DNA from: JANLYC01 sp963815445
Lineage (GTDB): Bacteria; Actinomycetota; Actinomycetes; Propionibacteriales; Nocardioidaceae
Reading direction: 5' to 3'
NCBI GenBank assembly: GCA_963815445.1
Contig: CAWFGV010000011.1
Location: forward strand, 496,001 to 560,000
Length of the DNA stretch: 64,000 nt
Made by a program: the position numbers and the translations under genes. Positions 8,991-18,193 of this stretch are shown here, piece by piece (position 1 is the first letter of the stretch; every line of letters begins with the position of its first letter). The notes beneath the pieces are model-generated. The model made no database searches and had not been told where the DNA came from. It saw nothing but the letters and a program-made list of their open reading frames with translations.

Positions 8991-9649
8991 CAGCCTTCAC
9001 CCGGTCCGGCGGTGATCGCCGCGTTGATCTGGTCGGCGTCTCGCTCGGCCATCACCAGGTGCAGGAGGTCGCCGTCCTGGAGAACCGTCTCGGGCGTGAT
9101 CATCATGCCTTCGCCCAGTCGGGTGATGAAGGCGATCCGGGTTCCGGTGTCCTCGAGCTCGCTGTACGGGTGACCGACCCAGGCGGTCGGCGCCTGGAGA
9201 ACTTCGATGCGGATCGCCCCGGTGGGGTCGCGCCACTCGGGCTCGGACCCCTCGGGGAGAAGGCGTCGCATGATCTGGTCGGCCGTCCAGCGCACGGTCG
9301 CGACCGTGGGTATGCCGAGTCGCTGGTAGACCTCGGCGCGACCGGGGTCGTAGATCCGTGCCACGACGTTGTCGATACCGAACGTCTCGCGGGCCACCCG
9401 CGCGGAAATGATGTTGGAGTTGTCACCGCTGCTGACGGCTGCGAACGCCTCTGCCTTGCCGATGCCGGCCGCCTCGAGCACCACCTGGTCGAAGCCGTAG
9501 CCGGTGACCTTGTCGCCGGAGAATCCCGGTCCCAGGCGCCGGAAGGCGTCCGGGCTGGAGTCGATCACGGCGACGGTGTGCCCGCGTTCCTCCAGGCTGC
9601 GAGCCAGGGTTGAGCCCACCCGACCACAGCCCATGATGACGACGTGCAC
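8990..9649 (-). CDS. ceoB: TrkA-family potassium channel regulator (CeoB-like)
   Basis: 219 aa with the same TrkA-N/TrkA-C layout as its neighbour. The Rossmann motif IMGCGRVGSTLARSLEERGH begins at residue 5. I start at GTG 9649 because AGGAG lies just upstream and the Rossmann fold begins at once; the open frame continues 30 codons further without homology. TrkA proteins usually act in pairs, and CeoB/CeoC of M. tuberculosis are the precedent. It is divergent from the KimA-like permease. Confidence 0.88.
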   Translation of the reverse strand: MHVVIMGCGRVGSTLARSLEERGHTVAVIDSSPDAFRRLGPGFSGDKVTGYGFDQVVLEAAGIGKAEAFAAVSSGDNSNIISARVARETFGIDNVVARIYDPGRAEVYQRLGIPTVATVRWTADQIMRRLLPEGSEPEWRDPTGAIRIEVLQAPTAWVGHPYSELEDTGTRIAFITRLGEGMMITPETVLQDGDLLHLVMAERDADQINAAITAGPGEG

Positions 9650-9803
9650 GACTTCTCCTCGGCCTTCGGTCACGTCCCCGCGGGACATGTTTTGAGACAG
9701 TATCCCCATCATCCGCGCCGGGCGCTGCTGATCTGGCACGACGCTACACCGATCGGCCGCCTGCGCGCCGCCCGGTCAGCGCATCGGCAGGGCCGCCGTG
9801 GTC

Positions 9804-9809
9804 TAGCCT
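9804..9809 (+). promoter_or_regulatory. -10 box of a leaderless promoter
   Basis: TAGCCT followed by six bases (TCACGC) and the GTG start at 9816. The mRNA of the permease gene probably begins at its start codon. Confidence 0.6.
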
Positions 9810-9815
9810 TCACGC

Positions 9816-11846
9816 GTGGGCATCACCGACATCGGCAAGCGGCTGCTTCTCGGGCGCAAGCTTCGGAACACCCAGCTCGGCGAGCAGCTGTTGTCGAAGC
9901 GGATCGCGCTTCCGGTCTTCGCGAGCGACGCGTTGTCATCGGTCGGTTACGCACCCGATGAGATCTTCCTGACCCTCTCGTTGTCCGGCTTGGCCTACTA
10001 CACGGTCTCGTGGAAGATCGGCCTCTGTGTGGCGCTCGTCATGCTGGTGGTCATTGCGTCATACCGCCAGAACGTCCAGGCGTACCAGTCCGGCGGGGGC
10101 GACTACGAGGTCGCTACGACGAACGTCGGATCGGTTGCCGGGCTCACCGTGGCCAGTGCTCTGCTCGTGGACTACGTCCTGACCGTCGCGGTGTCGATCT
10201 CCTCGGCAGCCCAGTACGCCGCGGCCGCGATCGAGCCACTGCAGGGACACGAGGCGACCATCGCGATCATCGCGGTGCTGTTCTTGATGACGATGAACCT
10301 GCGTGGGGTGAAGGAGTCCGGCACAGCCTTCGCCATCCCGACGTACATCTTCATGATCTCCATCCTGGGGATGTCGGCATGGGGGTTCTTGCGCTACCTA
10401 CGCGGAACGCTCCCGGACTCCGAGCTGGCTGACTACACGATCCGCGGCAGTGCCGACTTCGCCGGCGGGGTCGGAGGGCTGGCGCTCGCCTTTCTCATCC
10501 TCAGGGCGTTCGCGTCGGGTTCGGCCGCCCTGACCGGTGTCGAGGCGATCAGCAACGGCGTGCCGGCCTTCCGGAAGCCCAAGGGTCGCAACGCTGCCAC
10601 CACGCTGCTGCTTCTCGGGATCGTGGCGGTCACCATGGCGTTGTCGATCCTCATCCTCGGCAACCTCATGCACGTACGGCTCGCCGACGTCGACAACGGC
10701 GCCCGGCTGATCGACCCCAACGGCAATCTGGTGCCGACAGATTTCAACCAGGACCCGATCATCGGCCAGCTGGCGCTCGGGATCTTCGACCACTTCCCGC
10801 TGGGCTTCTACGTGGTGGCAGCGGCGACCGGCGTGATCCTGGTGCTGGCGGCCAACACGGCGTTCAACGGGTTCCCGGTGCTGGGCTCGATCCTGGCCCG
10901 GGACGGCTACCTGCCGCGCCAGCTGCACTCGCGGGGTGACCGGCTGGCCTTCAGCAACGGCATCGTCTTGTTGGCCGGCTTCGCGATCCTCCTCATCTAC
11001 GCGTTCGACGCGCAGGTGACCCGGCTGATCCAGCTGTACATCGTCGGGGTGTTCGTCTCCTTCACCATCAGCCAGACAGGCATGATCCGACACTGGACCC
11101 GGTATCTGCGCACCGAGACCGATCGCGTGCAGCGTGGCCGGATGATGCGAAGCAGGGTCATCAACGCGATCGGACTGGTCGTGACCGCCCTCGTCCTGGT
11201 GATCGTGCTCATCACGAAGTTCACCCATGGTGCGTGGATCGCGATCCTGGCGATGACGGCGCTGTTCTTCCTCATGCGCGGGATCCGGCATCACTACGAC
11301 CTCGTGGCACGTGAGCTCGCTGCCGCCGAAGATGACGGGTCGCTGCCATCGCGTATCCACGCGATCGTGCTGGTGTCCAAGGTGCACAAGCCGACGTTGC
11401 GCGCCGTGGCGTACGCGCGGGCGTCGCGGCCGAACACGCTGGAGGCCGTGACCGTCGATGTCGACGAGGAGTCCACCGAGCAGCTCCTCAGGCTGTGGGA
11501 CGAAGCACACCTGCCGGTTCCGCTGCGCGTGCTCGACTCTCCCTACCGCGAGATCACCAAGCCGATCGTCGACTACGTGCGCGACATCCGCCGACGCAGC
11601 CCGCGCGACGTGGTCACGGTCTACATCCCCGAGTACGTCGTAGGGCGCTGGTGGGAGCAGATCCTGCACAACCAGAGCGCGCTGCGCCTGAAGGGACGCC
11701 TCTTGTTCACTCCTGGAGTCATGGTCACCTCGGTGCCGTTCCAGCTCCGCTCGTCGGCGGTGGCGGAGCGGCGGGCCGAGCGCGACCAGTTCATCACGAG
11801 CAGCGTCCGACGTGGGGTGACGAGACGTCCGCGCAAGAAGCCGTGA
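9816..11846 (+). CDS. APC-superfamily permease, KimA-like potassium importer
   Basis: 676 aa with about 12 membrane helices and a soluble C-terminal domain of about 170 residues. The N-terminal part (ALPVFASDALSSVGYAPDEI, then SYRQNVQAYQSGGGDYEVA, then ALLVDYVLTVAVSISSAAQY and MNLRGVKESG) closely follows Bacillus subtilis KimA, a high-affinity K+ importer controlled by c-di-AMP. The homologue Rv2690c sits in the same context. The divergent ceoB/ceoC genes encode K+ regulators, which supports a shared role in K+ uptake. It is read from a leaderless GTG. Substrate assignment is by similarity and context only. Confidence 0.82.
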   Translation: MGITDIGKRLLLGRKLRNTQLGEQLLSKRIALPVFASDALSSVGYAPDEIFLTLSLSGLAYYTVSWKIGLCVALVMLVVIASYRQNVQAYQSGGGDYEVATTNVGSVAGLTVASALLVDYVLTVAVSISSAAQYAAAAIEPLQGHEATIAIIAVLFLMTMNLRGVKESGTAFAIPTYIFMISILGMSAWGFLRYLRGTLPDSELADYTIRGSADFAGGVGGLALAFLILRAFASGSAALTGVEAISNGVPAFRKPKGRNAATTLLLLGIVAVTMALSILILGNLMHVRLADVDNGARLIDPNGNLVPTDFNQDPIIGQLALGIFDHFPLGFYVVAAATGVILVLAANTAFNGFPVLGSILARDGYLPRQLHSRGDRLAFSNGIVLLAGFAILLIYAFDAQVTRLIQLYIVGVFVSFTISQTGMIRHWTRYLRTETDRVQRGRMMRSRVINAIGLVVTALVLVIVLITKFTHGAWIAILAMTALFFLMRGIRHHYDLVARELAAAEDDGSLPSRIHAIVLVSKVHKPTLRAVAYARASRPNTLEAVTVDVDEESTEQLLRLWDEAHLPVPLRVLDSPYREITKPIVDYVRDIRRRSPRDVVTVYIPEYVVGRWWEQILHNQSALRLKGRLLFTPGVMVTSVPFQLRSSAVAERRAERDQFITSSVRRGVTRRPRKKP

Positions 11847-13039
11847 CGCCGTCGCCCGCTCCCGATGACCCCTTGGTCGGCACCGAGGTCGAGGTCGAGG
11901 TCGGCCCGGTGGCTCACGGTGGACACCACGTCGCGCGTCATGAGGGGCGCGTGATCTTCGTCCGACACGCCATCGAAGGGGAGCGTGTCCGGGTCCGCGT
12001 CACCGAGGGTGCCGAGGGCGCTCGCTTCCTGCGGGGCGATGCCGTCGACGTGGTGACGCCGTCCCCGTTGCGCGTCCCGGCACCGTGTCCGTACGCCGGC
12101 CCCGGGCGATGTGGTGGCTGCGACTTCCAGCACGTGGGTCTGGCGGGGCAGCGCGCCATGCTCGCGGAGGTCATCGTCGAGCAGCTCAGGCGGCTCGCCA
12201 AGCTCGAGGTCTCCGTACAGGTCGAACCCGTGCCAGGTGACAACGCCGGGCTGGGTTGGCGCACGCGGGTCCGATGGTCGGCGACGCGCAGCCACCAGGC
12301 CGGACTGTTGGCGCATCGCTCGCACGACGTCATTCCGATCGCGTCCTGTCGGATCGCCCACCCGGACCTGCCCGTCGCCGATGAGGCACTGGCGAGCGGT
12401 GCGACCTCTGCCACGTCAGTGGTCACAAGTCGTGGCGAGCAGGTGGTGTTCACGGACGAGCGATCGGCTCCGACCGTCGTGGAGCGAGCCGCGGGCCGCG
12501 ACTGGCGGGTCAATGCGGGCGACTTCTGGCAGGTCCATCCCGGTGCCGCCGACACGCTGGTCGCGGCCGTCCTCGATGGGGCATCGCCGCAGGCCGGCGA
12601 CCGGTGCTGGGACCTGTACGCCGGCGTCGGCTTGTTCAGCGGCGCACTGGCCACGGCCGTGGGGGAGCAGGGCAAGGTGCTCGCGGTGGAGTCGCAGCGT
12701 CGCGCCGTCGACCACCTGCGCACCAACCTCGACGACCTGCCGCAGGTTCGTCCGGTGCTCGACCGGGTCGATCGCTTCGTTCGAAGCCGACAGGCGCAGG
12801 GTCGGCTCGACGTGGTCGTGATGGATCCGCCGCGAGCCGGTGCCGGACGCGACGTCGTACGTCGGGTCGCGGCTCAGCGGCCGCGTGTGGTGGCCTACGT
12901 CGCCTGTGATCCCGCGGCGTTGGCGCGTGACATCGCGTCGTTCGCCGCGGTTGGCTACCGGCTGGAGTCGCTGCGCGCCTTCGACATCTTCCCGATGACT
13001 TCTCATGTGGAGTGCGTTGCGCATCTTGTGAAGAGGTAA
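11843..13039 (+). CDS. TRAM-domain RNA (uracil-5-)-methyltransferase, RlmC/RlmD-like; 3' end altered by island
   Basis: 398 aa, SAM-dependent m5U methyltransferase of rRNA or tRNA (Rv2689c-like). A TRAM domain covers about residues 10-65, followed by a [4Fe-4S] site CPYAGPGRCGGCDF. The SAM-binding WDLYAGVGLFSGALA, VVMDPPRAGAG and the catalytic YVACDPAALARD are present. The GTG start overlaps the permease stop as GTGA. The last codons, FPMTSHVECVAHLVKR, appear to come from the inserted island. A second version of the same end (FPMTHHVECVAIM) is found 9.05 kb downstream. The protein stays full length, so it is probably active. Confidence 0.9.
   Translation: MTPSPAPDDPLVGTEVEVEVGPVAHGGHHVARHEGRVIFVRHAIEGERVRVRVTEGAEGARFLRGDAVDVVTPSPLRVPAPCPYAGPGRCGGCDFQHVGLAGQRAMLAEVIVEQLRRLAKLEVSVQVEPVPGDNAGLGWRTRVRWSATRSHQAGLLAHRSHDVIPIASCRIAHPDLPVADEALASGATSATSVVTSRGEQVVFTDERSAPTVVERAAGRDWRVNAGDFWQVHPGAADTLVAAVLDGASPQAGDRCWDLYAGVGLFSGALATAVGEQGKVLAVESQRRAVDHLRTNLDDLPQVRPVLDRVDRFVRSRQAQGRLDVVVMDPPRAGAGRDVVRRVAAQRPRVVAYVACDPAALARDIASFAAVGYRLESLRAFDIFPMTSHVECVAHLVKR
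12987..12999 (+). repeat. Left attachment-site core (attL)
   Basis: First copy of the 13-bp direct repeat TCTTCCCGATGAC, within codons for IFPMT of the methyltransferase. Similarity to the right copy continues for about 27 bases beyond the core (32 of 39 aligned bases match overall), with most differences at third codon positions. Confidence 0.6.
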
Positions 13040-13446
13040 GCACGTACGGCCGGATTCCTGCCTGCGATCGAGCGGTACTGCGATGGACCAGCGAGAGCCC
13101 CGCGGCACCCAGAACCCCAAAGCAGATGTCGTAATACTGACTGACTGACCCACTTTGACCTGCGCAAACGTCGAGATCTCCCGGCCATTTGTACCCTGCT
13201 TGCAACAGGTTAGCTCTTCTTTCAAGGGTCCTGGAGCAAAGCAGTCCGCCTAGATAGGTCCAGAAGCGGCCACCCTCTACGTCGTTCTGTAGCGACGTCG
13301 GCCGAGTGCCACAGTCCCGCGAGCAGAACGACCTCGCGAACCCCCTCAGCAGGCGTAGGCGTCGCCAAGCCAGTGCCCTGAGCGGCGTGAACTGCGTCTT
13401 CCTTCGCTGTGGTGCTCGGTGACGGTGGACCCGACGCGGCGGTCCG
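13040..13446. other. Left end of the island, non-coding
   Basis: 407 bases between the methyltransferase stop and the exporter stop. The part from about 13120 to 13280 has a visibly lower GC content than the flanks. I translated it on both strands looking for an integrase or excisionase and saw none. No clear terminator is present. Confidence 0.4.
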
Positions 13447-14949
13447 CTAGTGAGCGAGAGCTGGGGCGGCGTCGGGGTCAATCTCGATAGGTCCACTTCG
13501 CAGGAGCGCACCGCACAGGCCGGCGCCGACGGCGAACAACCCTGCTGCCCACCAGAAGACCGTGGTGTAGCTGTGCAACGCGGCAAGCGCCTGATCGGCG
13601 GCGGTTGCTGGCTTGTCGTGTAGGTAGTCCGATGCTGCTGTGGCGGCGAAAGCACTTAGAACTGCGATGCCAACCGAACCGCCGATCTGCTGGACGGTGT
13701 TGACCAGTGCCGAAGCGACACCGGAGTGCTCCGGTTCGACGCCGGAGGTTGCGGCGCTCAAGGCTGGGGCGATAGCGAGACCGATGCCGAGGCCGGTGAT
13801 GACCAGTCCGGGCAGGATGTTTGCGGCGTATGAGCTGGTGAGTTCCAGCTGTGTGAAGAGCACCATGCCGACGGCTGCGAGAAGCAGGCCTGCGAAGATG
13901 GGAACCCTGGGGCCGATCCGCGCGACGAGACCTGACGAGCCGGTCGCAGCCAGTATGACCGCCATGATCATCGGGACGAAGGACGACCCGGTCTGTACTG
14001 GTGTGTAGCCGAGGGTGAGAGAGACGTAGTAGGTCAGGAAGAGGAAGACAGCGAACATGCCGATGCCGATGATGGACAGGGTCAGGAACGAACCTCCGCG
14101 GGTCCGATCCCAGAGAATGTGCATCGACAACAGCGGTTCCCTGACCCGGTTCTCGATGACCGCGAAGACGGCGAGCAGCGCAAGTCCGAGAATGATGCAG
14201 ACGAGCGTTGTGGCACTCGACCAACCATTCGCCTCGGCGCTGGCCAGTCCGTAGACCAGTGACACCAGGCCGGCGATCACGACCAGCGTGCCAGGGACAT
14301 CGATGCCCTTGGCGTCTTCCGGGCGTGCCTGCGGCTTGAGGAGGATGAGGGCGCCGAGGACTGCGACGAGGGCAAAGAAGATGTTGACGTAGAGGCACCA
14401 ACGCCACGACAGGTATTCAGTGAGGGCGCCCCCGAGCATCAGGCCGACCGCACCGCCGCCACCGCCGATCGCGCCGAAGATCGCGAAGGCTCTGGCCCGC
14501 TCAGCGGCGTCGGTGAAGGTCACCGTGAGCAGGGACAGAGCTGCGGGAGCCAGGACAGCGCCGAATACGCCTTGCGCGACCCGTGCGCTGACAAGCAGCT
14601 CGAAGTTCTGGGCTGCACCGCCCGCTGCGGAAGCGGCTGCGAATCCGAGCAAGCCGACTATGAACATCGGTCGACGGCCGATGAGATCGCTCAGCCGCCC
14701 GCCGAGCAGCAGCAGTGACCCGAAGGCGAGCGCGTAGCCGGTGACGACCCATTGCCGGTTGTCGTTGGAGAACCCAAGCGACTCCTGCGCGGATGGCAGC
14801 GCGATGTTCACGATCGTGGCGTCGAGGACGACCATCAGCTGCGCAAGTCCGATGATCCCGAGGATCAGCCACCGCCTTGCGTGATGCGGGTTGTCGGCGT
14901 GGATGTGCTCATCATCGGTGAGCTGCGGCGCCGTAGCCGTTTCGGTCAT
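13447..14949 (-). CDS. DHA2-family MFS drug/proton antiporter (14 TMS)
   Basis: 500 aa, EmrB/QacA type. The DHA2 motif LDATIVNIALPSAQESL is in helix 1 (about residue 43) and GGRLSDLIGRRP follows helix 2. The antiporter motif C region (FGAIGGGGGAVGLMLGGALT) is in helix 5, and about 14 hydrophobic segments are predicted. It lies downstream of an SDR gene on the same strand, about 108 bases away. The TetR gene on the far side of that SDR could control both. The drug or metabolite exported is unknown. Confidence 0.9.
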   Translation of the reverse strand: MTETATAPQLTDDEHIHADNPHHARRWLILGIIGLAQLMVVLDATIVNIALPSAQESLGFSNDNRQWVVTGYALAFGSLLLLGGRLSDLIGRRPMFIVGLLGFAAASAAGGAAQNFELLVSARVAQGVFGAVLAPAALSLLTVTFTDAAERARAFAIFGAIGGGGGAVGLMLGGALTEYLSWRWCLYVNIFFALVAVLGALILLKPQARPEDAKGIDVPGTLVVIAGLVSLVYGLASAEANGWSSATTLVCIILGLALLAVFAVIENRVREPLLSMHILWDRTRGGSFLTLSIIGIGMFAVFLFLTYYVSLTLGYTPVQTGSSFVPMIMAVILAATGSSGLVARIGPRVPIFAGLLLAAVGMVLFTQLELTSSYAANILPGLVITGLGIGLAIAPALSAATSGVEPEHSGVASALVNTVQQIGGSVGIAVLSAFAATAASDYLHDKPATAADQALAALHSYTTVFWWAAGLFAVGAGLCGALLRSGPIEIDPDAAPALAH

Positions 14950-15057
14950 GTTGATCTCCAGATATCTGAGGGTGTACTCGAATCACGCACCGCGGAACGG
15001 TGCGCTGTGGCCGAGGTTGCGAAGGGACTGCGGGGGAGCGGATGCCCGCCCAGCGAC

Positions 15058-15897
15058 TTAGCGCATACCGGTCATGCGGCGCATGAGCGCGTCGTAGGTA
15101 CGGGTTGGCAGCCAGCGGTGGATGAACATGAGCGGCTTGGCGCCGGCGCCGACGGCGTAGCGGGTCTTGGGCCGGCGAGCGGTGGCAGCCTTGACGATGG
15201 TCTTGGCGATGACGTCGGGGGATGAGGCACGCTTGGCCGTCGACTCTGACCTGGTGACCTCGGCGACGGACTTCGTCTGCTTGGCGTACGCCCCGGTGCC
15301 GGATGTCTCGTCCAGGTGGTCGGCGGCGATCGAGTTGAACTCGGTGGCGATCGCTCCGGGTTCGATGATCACTACGTCGATCCCGAACTCCTTGGTCTCC
15401 AGTCGGAGGCAGTCGCTGAACGCCTCGAAGGCGAACTTGGTGGCGTGGTACCAGGCGCCGAAGGGGGTGTAGACCTTGCCGCCCATGGAGGTGATGTTGA
15501 CGATCGTGCCGCTTTGGCGCTCACGCATCCCCGGCAGGACGAGCTGGATGAGCCGGGCGGCACCGAACAGGTTGACCTCGAACTGACGACGGGCCTCCTC
15601 CAGCGGGACGTCCTCGACGGCGCCGTAGGAGCCGTAGCCCGCGTTGTTGACCAACACGTCGATGCGACCGGTCTGAGCGAGGATCTGCTTGATCCCGAAC
15701 GTCGTGGACTCTTCGTCGGTGACGTCCATAGCGAGCGTCTTGATGCCCTGCTTCTGCAGGTGCTCCATCCGGTCGATGCGACGGGCGACCCCGTAGACGA
15801 TGAAGCCGGCGGCGTGGAGTCGCAGCGCGGTTGCCTGCCCGATTCCGGATGATGCCCCGGTGACGAGGGCGACCTTCTGTGATGTTGCTGTGGTCAT
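15058..15897 (-). CDS. Short-chain dehydrogenase/reductase
   Basis: 279 aa, a classical SDR with NADP(H) or NAD(H). TGASSGIGQATA is at residues 14-25, NNAGYGSYG in the middle, and the catalytic Ser and YHATK motif (Tyr/Lys) lie in GAWYHATKFAFEAFSD. The YGVARRIDRMEHL stretch after strand 2 suggests NADP preference, as seen in oxidoreductases of this subgroup. It is divergent from the TetR gene across a 14-bp palindrome. The substrate is unknown. Confidence 0.88.
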   Translation of the reverse strand: MTTATSQKVALVTGASSGIGQATALRLHAAGFIVYGVARRIDRMEHLQKQGIKTLAMDVTDEESTTFGIKQILAQTGRIDVLVNNAGYGSYGAVEDVPLEEARRQFEVNLFGAARLIQLVLPGMRERQSGTIVNITSMGGKVYTPFGAWYHATKFAFEAFSDCLRLETKEFGIDVVIIEPGAIATEFNSIAADHLDETSGTGAYAKQTKSVAEVTRSESTAKRASSPDVIAKTIVKAATARRPKTRYAVGAGAKPLMFIHRWLPTRTYDALMRRMTGMR

Positions 15898-15942
15898 GGT
15901 GAGCTCCTTGGGTTAAGATGAATGCATGTTCAGTTTCTATCA

Positions 15943-15956
15943 TGAACCACGGTTCA
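15943..15956. promoter_or_regulatory. Probable TetR operator
   Basis: Perfect inverted repeat TGAACC-AC-GGTTCA in the 84-base gap between the divergent SDR and TetR genes, 26 bases before the TetR start. The position and symmetry fit autoregulation plus control of the SDR/exporter pair by the TetR protein. Confidence 0.55.
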
Positions 15957-15981
15957 CCTTTTGGCAAGTGGGGGCTTCGGC

Positions 15982-16557
15982 GTGACTCAGTCTCCGAGCC
16001 GGCCGGCCAGGGCCGACGCCGTTCGCAACAGGACCAACATCTTGAGCGCCGCGCGGGAACAGATCACCGCGGTGGGCCCAGACGTAGGTATGGAGCAGAT
16101 CGCCAAAGCTGCCGGAGTCGCCGTCGGCACTCTGTACCGGCACTTCCCGACCAAAACCCACCTGGTCGCCGCCGTTGTAGGCGAGTTCGTGGCGACACTC
16201 GCTGACCAGTCCGAAGCCGCAGTTGAGCGCATGCAGGCCGGCGGTGCAGCCTTTGATGAACTCGCGGGACTGCTTGGCGACATCGTCCTGGCGACAGCGA
16301 CCAATCGCGCAGCCAAGGCAGCGGCGGACGCGCTCAATGCCGATGTTCAGGATTCGCAAGACGTCGAGCGGGCACAGTCCGCGTTGCAGACGCTGGTTGC
16401 CGCGGCTCAAGCCGATGGCTCTGTTAGGACTGATCTCACGATCGACGACTTCTACTTGCTGCTGAGCAACGCCCCAGCCGATCAGACCCCAACCGCCATG
16501 GAGCGTTGGGTCGATCTGATCCTCTTCGGGATCAGCGGCCCTGCTGCACGAAGGTAA
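15982..16557 (+). CDS. TetR/AcrR family transcriptional regulator
   Basis: 191 aa. The N-terminal helix-turn-helix reads DVGMEQIAKAAGVAVGTLYRHFPTK at about residues 34-58, and the helical C-terminal domain binds an unknown ligand. I chose GTG at 15982, which has a GGGGG stretch upstream and gives the typical short lead before RNRTNILSAAREQI; the frame is open 7 codons further. It probably represses the divergent SDR gene and the exporter beyond. Confidence 0.88.
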   Translation: MTQSPSRPARADAVRNRTNILSAAREQITAVGPDVGMEQIAKAAGVAVGTLYRHFPTKTHLVAAVVGEFVATLADQSEAAVERMQAGGAAFDELAGLLGDIVLATATNRAAKAAADALNADVQDSQDVERAQSALQTLVAAAQADGSVRTDLTIDDFYLLLSNAPADQTPTAMERWVDLILFGISGPAARR

Positions 16558-16608
16558 GGACGCGGCGGTTACTGAGTTGAGGGCCGCTCAGAAACCTCCA
16601 GGAGCCAC

Positions 16609-16623
16609 GACCGCCTCGCGGTC
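16609..16623. terminator. Possible bidirectional hairpin between convergent genes
   Basis: GACCGC-CTC-GCGGTC, a 6-bp stem with a 3-base loop, between the TetR gene (plus) and an SDR gene (minus). There is no U-tract, so Rho-independent action is uncertain. Confidence 0.3.
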
Positions 16624-16643
16624 CTGGCCCTGTGCTTTGGGTG

Positions 16644-17330
16644 TTACCAGGGGAGAGTGTCTTCGTCTTGGTAGAAGCCGCCTGTGCCCGCGTCGGCGGG
16701 CAGGTTCACAACGTGCTTGATGCTGGCCGCGCCCTCGGGAACGGGGCGCCCGCCCTCACCGCCGAGATCGGTGGCCGTCCAGCCCGGCGATGCGGCGTGA
16801 ACGATGATGCCCTCGTCGGCCAGCTCAGCGGCCAACGCGGCGGTGAACGCGTTGAGCGCGGCCTTGGAGGCGCTGTACGCGGAGGTGTGTGCGCCCATCC
16901 GGGCGATCGATCCGGCCTCGCTGGAGACATTGACGATGCGACCGTTCTCGGACTTGCGCACCAGCGGCAGGAACGCCTGGGTCGTGCGCCACTTGCTGAA
17001 CAGGTTGATGGCCAGCGTGTCCTGCACCTTGTCCAGATCCACAGTGGAGGGCTGCTGGTCGTAGGAGAAGAGGCCGCCAACGTTGTTGACGAGCACGTCG
17101 ACGCGGCCGTACTCGGCCTCCACCGTCTTCGCCGCGGCGTCGATGCTCGCCTGGTCGGAGGTGTCGAGTTGAATGGGGTGGACGTCGCCGCCAATCTCCG
17201 AAGCCGCCTTGGCCGCGGCGTCGGCGTTGCGGGCGGTGAGCACGACGGTGTCGCCGTCCGCTGCGAGCTGGGCGGCGAGCTCGCGGCCGATGCCGCGGTT
17301 CGCGCCGGTGATGAGAACGATGCGTGCCAT
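16644..17330 (-). CDS. Short-chain dehydrogenase/reductase (carbonyl-reductase-like)
   Basis: 228 aa. TGANRGIGRELAAQLA at residues 8-23 binds the cofactor, NNVGGLFSY is near residue 84, and the catalytic tetrad includes SSEAG and YSASKAAL. The early C-terminus PGWTATDLGGEGGRPVPEGA is typical of plant/bacterial carbonyl-reductase-like SDRs. I start at ATG 17330, preceded by GGGAGAA; the longer open frame lacks homology. It is divergent from the IclR gene, which may control it. Confidence 0.88.
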   Translation of the reverse strand: MARIVLITGANRGIGRELAAQLAADGDTVVLTARNADAAAKAASEIGGDVHPIQLDTSDQASIDAAAKTVEAEYGRVDVLVNNVGGLFSYDQQPSTVDLDKVQDTLAINLFSKWRTTQAFLPLVRKSENGRIVNVSSEAGSIARMGAHTSAYSASKAALNAFTAALAAELADEGIIVHAASPGWTATDLGGEGGRPVPEGAASIKHVVNLPADAGTGGFYQDEDTLPW

Positions 17331-17455
17331 GGGTTTCTCCCGGTGATAGATGGTGAGGGCGGGCCTCGGCGGGTTTACCTCGCCTCGCTCCTGCTGTTCG
17401 ATCTTGGACGGCGGAATCCGCAACAACAAACTCAGGCCTGCTATCGTTCAGCATT

Positions 17456-18193
17456 ATGGAATCCACGGTCTCTTCCGGGCGACTGATCCAGTCGGTCGGG
17501 CGCGCCTTCGACCTGCTCGAGCGCATCGCCATGCAGCCCGAAGGTGCCCGGCTGAGCGAGCTCGCCGACGGTGCCGGGCTGAATCGCAGCACGGCGCACA
17601 ACCTGCTCGCCTCGCTCGAGGAGCTCGGCTACATCACCCAGGACAGGAAGGGCGCCGCGTACCGGCTGACCGGCAAGGTCAACCGCCTCCAGCGCTTGGA
17701 CGCCGCGGCCGAGCAGGCCCTGCGCGCTCGCGTCCGGCCCGTGCTCCAGATCGTGAGCGCGGCATCGGGCGAGTCGACCTTTCTCGCCCTGGTCACCGGC
17801 CACGACTACCTGTGTGTCGACGCGGTGCAATCGATCAACCCACTGCACCTCGCGGTCCGGCCCGGCGAGCGCAAGTCTTTGCTCGGCGAAGCGCTCGGCC
17901 ACGCCCTGGTCGCCGCCGACACCGACCTCGCAGCTTCCGTGCGCGGCGATGACCCGAAGGCGTGGGAACGCCATGCGCGAGAGATCGCCGACGCCGAACG
18001 TCTCGGTTACGCCCTCGACCTGGACAGCCAGCGTGCCGGGATCTCGTGTGTGGCGGTCGCGGTCACTCCACAGGCCGCGATCGCCGTCGCCGGCCCCACA
18101 ACGCGTCTGCCGAAGGCGCGCCTAGTCACGATCGGCAAGCGGATCCGACAGGAGCTCGACGCCGTGCGGCCGGCCAACCAGGAATGGCTGTAG
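17456..18193 (+). CDS. IclR family transcriptional regulator
   Basis: 245 aa. The N-terminal winged helix covers about residues 8-65 (GRAFDLLERIAMQPEGARLS, then GLNRSTAHNLLASLEELGYI) and the C-terminal IclR effector domain about residues 85-240. A TATCGT at 17442-17447 is a possible -10, 8 bases before the ATG, so the leader is very short or absent. It is divergent from an SDR gene and upstream of a zinc dehydrogenase, which are likely targets. Confidence 0.88.
   Translation: MESTVSSGRLIQSVGRAFDLLERIAMQPEGARLSELADGAGLNRSTAHNLLASLEELGYITQDRKGAAYRLTGKVNRLQRLDAAAEQALRARVRPVLQIVSAASGESTFLALVTGHDYLCVDAVQSINPLHLAVRPGERKSLLGEALGHALVAADTDLAASVRGDDPKAWERHAREIADAERLGYALDLDSQRAGISCVAVAVTPQAAIAVAGPTTRLPKARLVTIGKRIRQELDAVRPANQEWL

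Noticed and set aside
13040..13446. A hidden integrase or excisionase at the left end of the island
   Set aside because: I read all frames around 13040-13446 and 12636-13655 and found no tyrosine (R-H-R-Y) or serine recombinase motifs.
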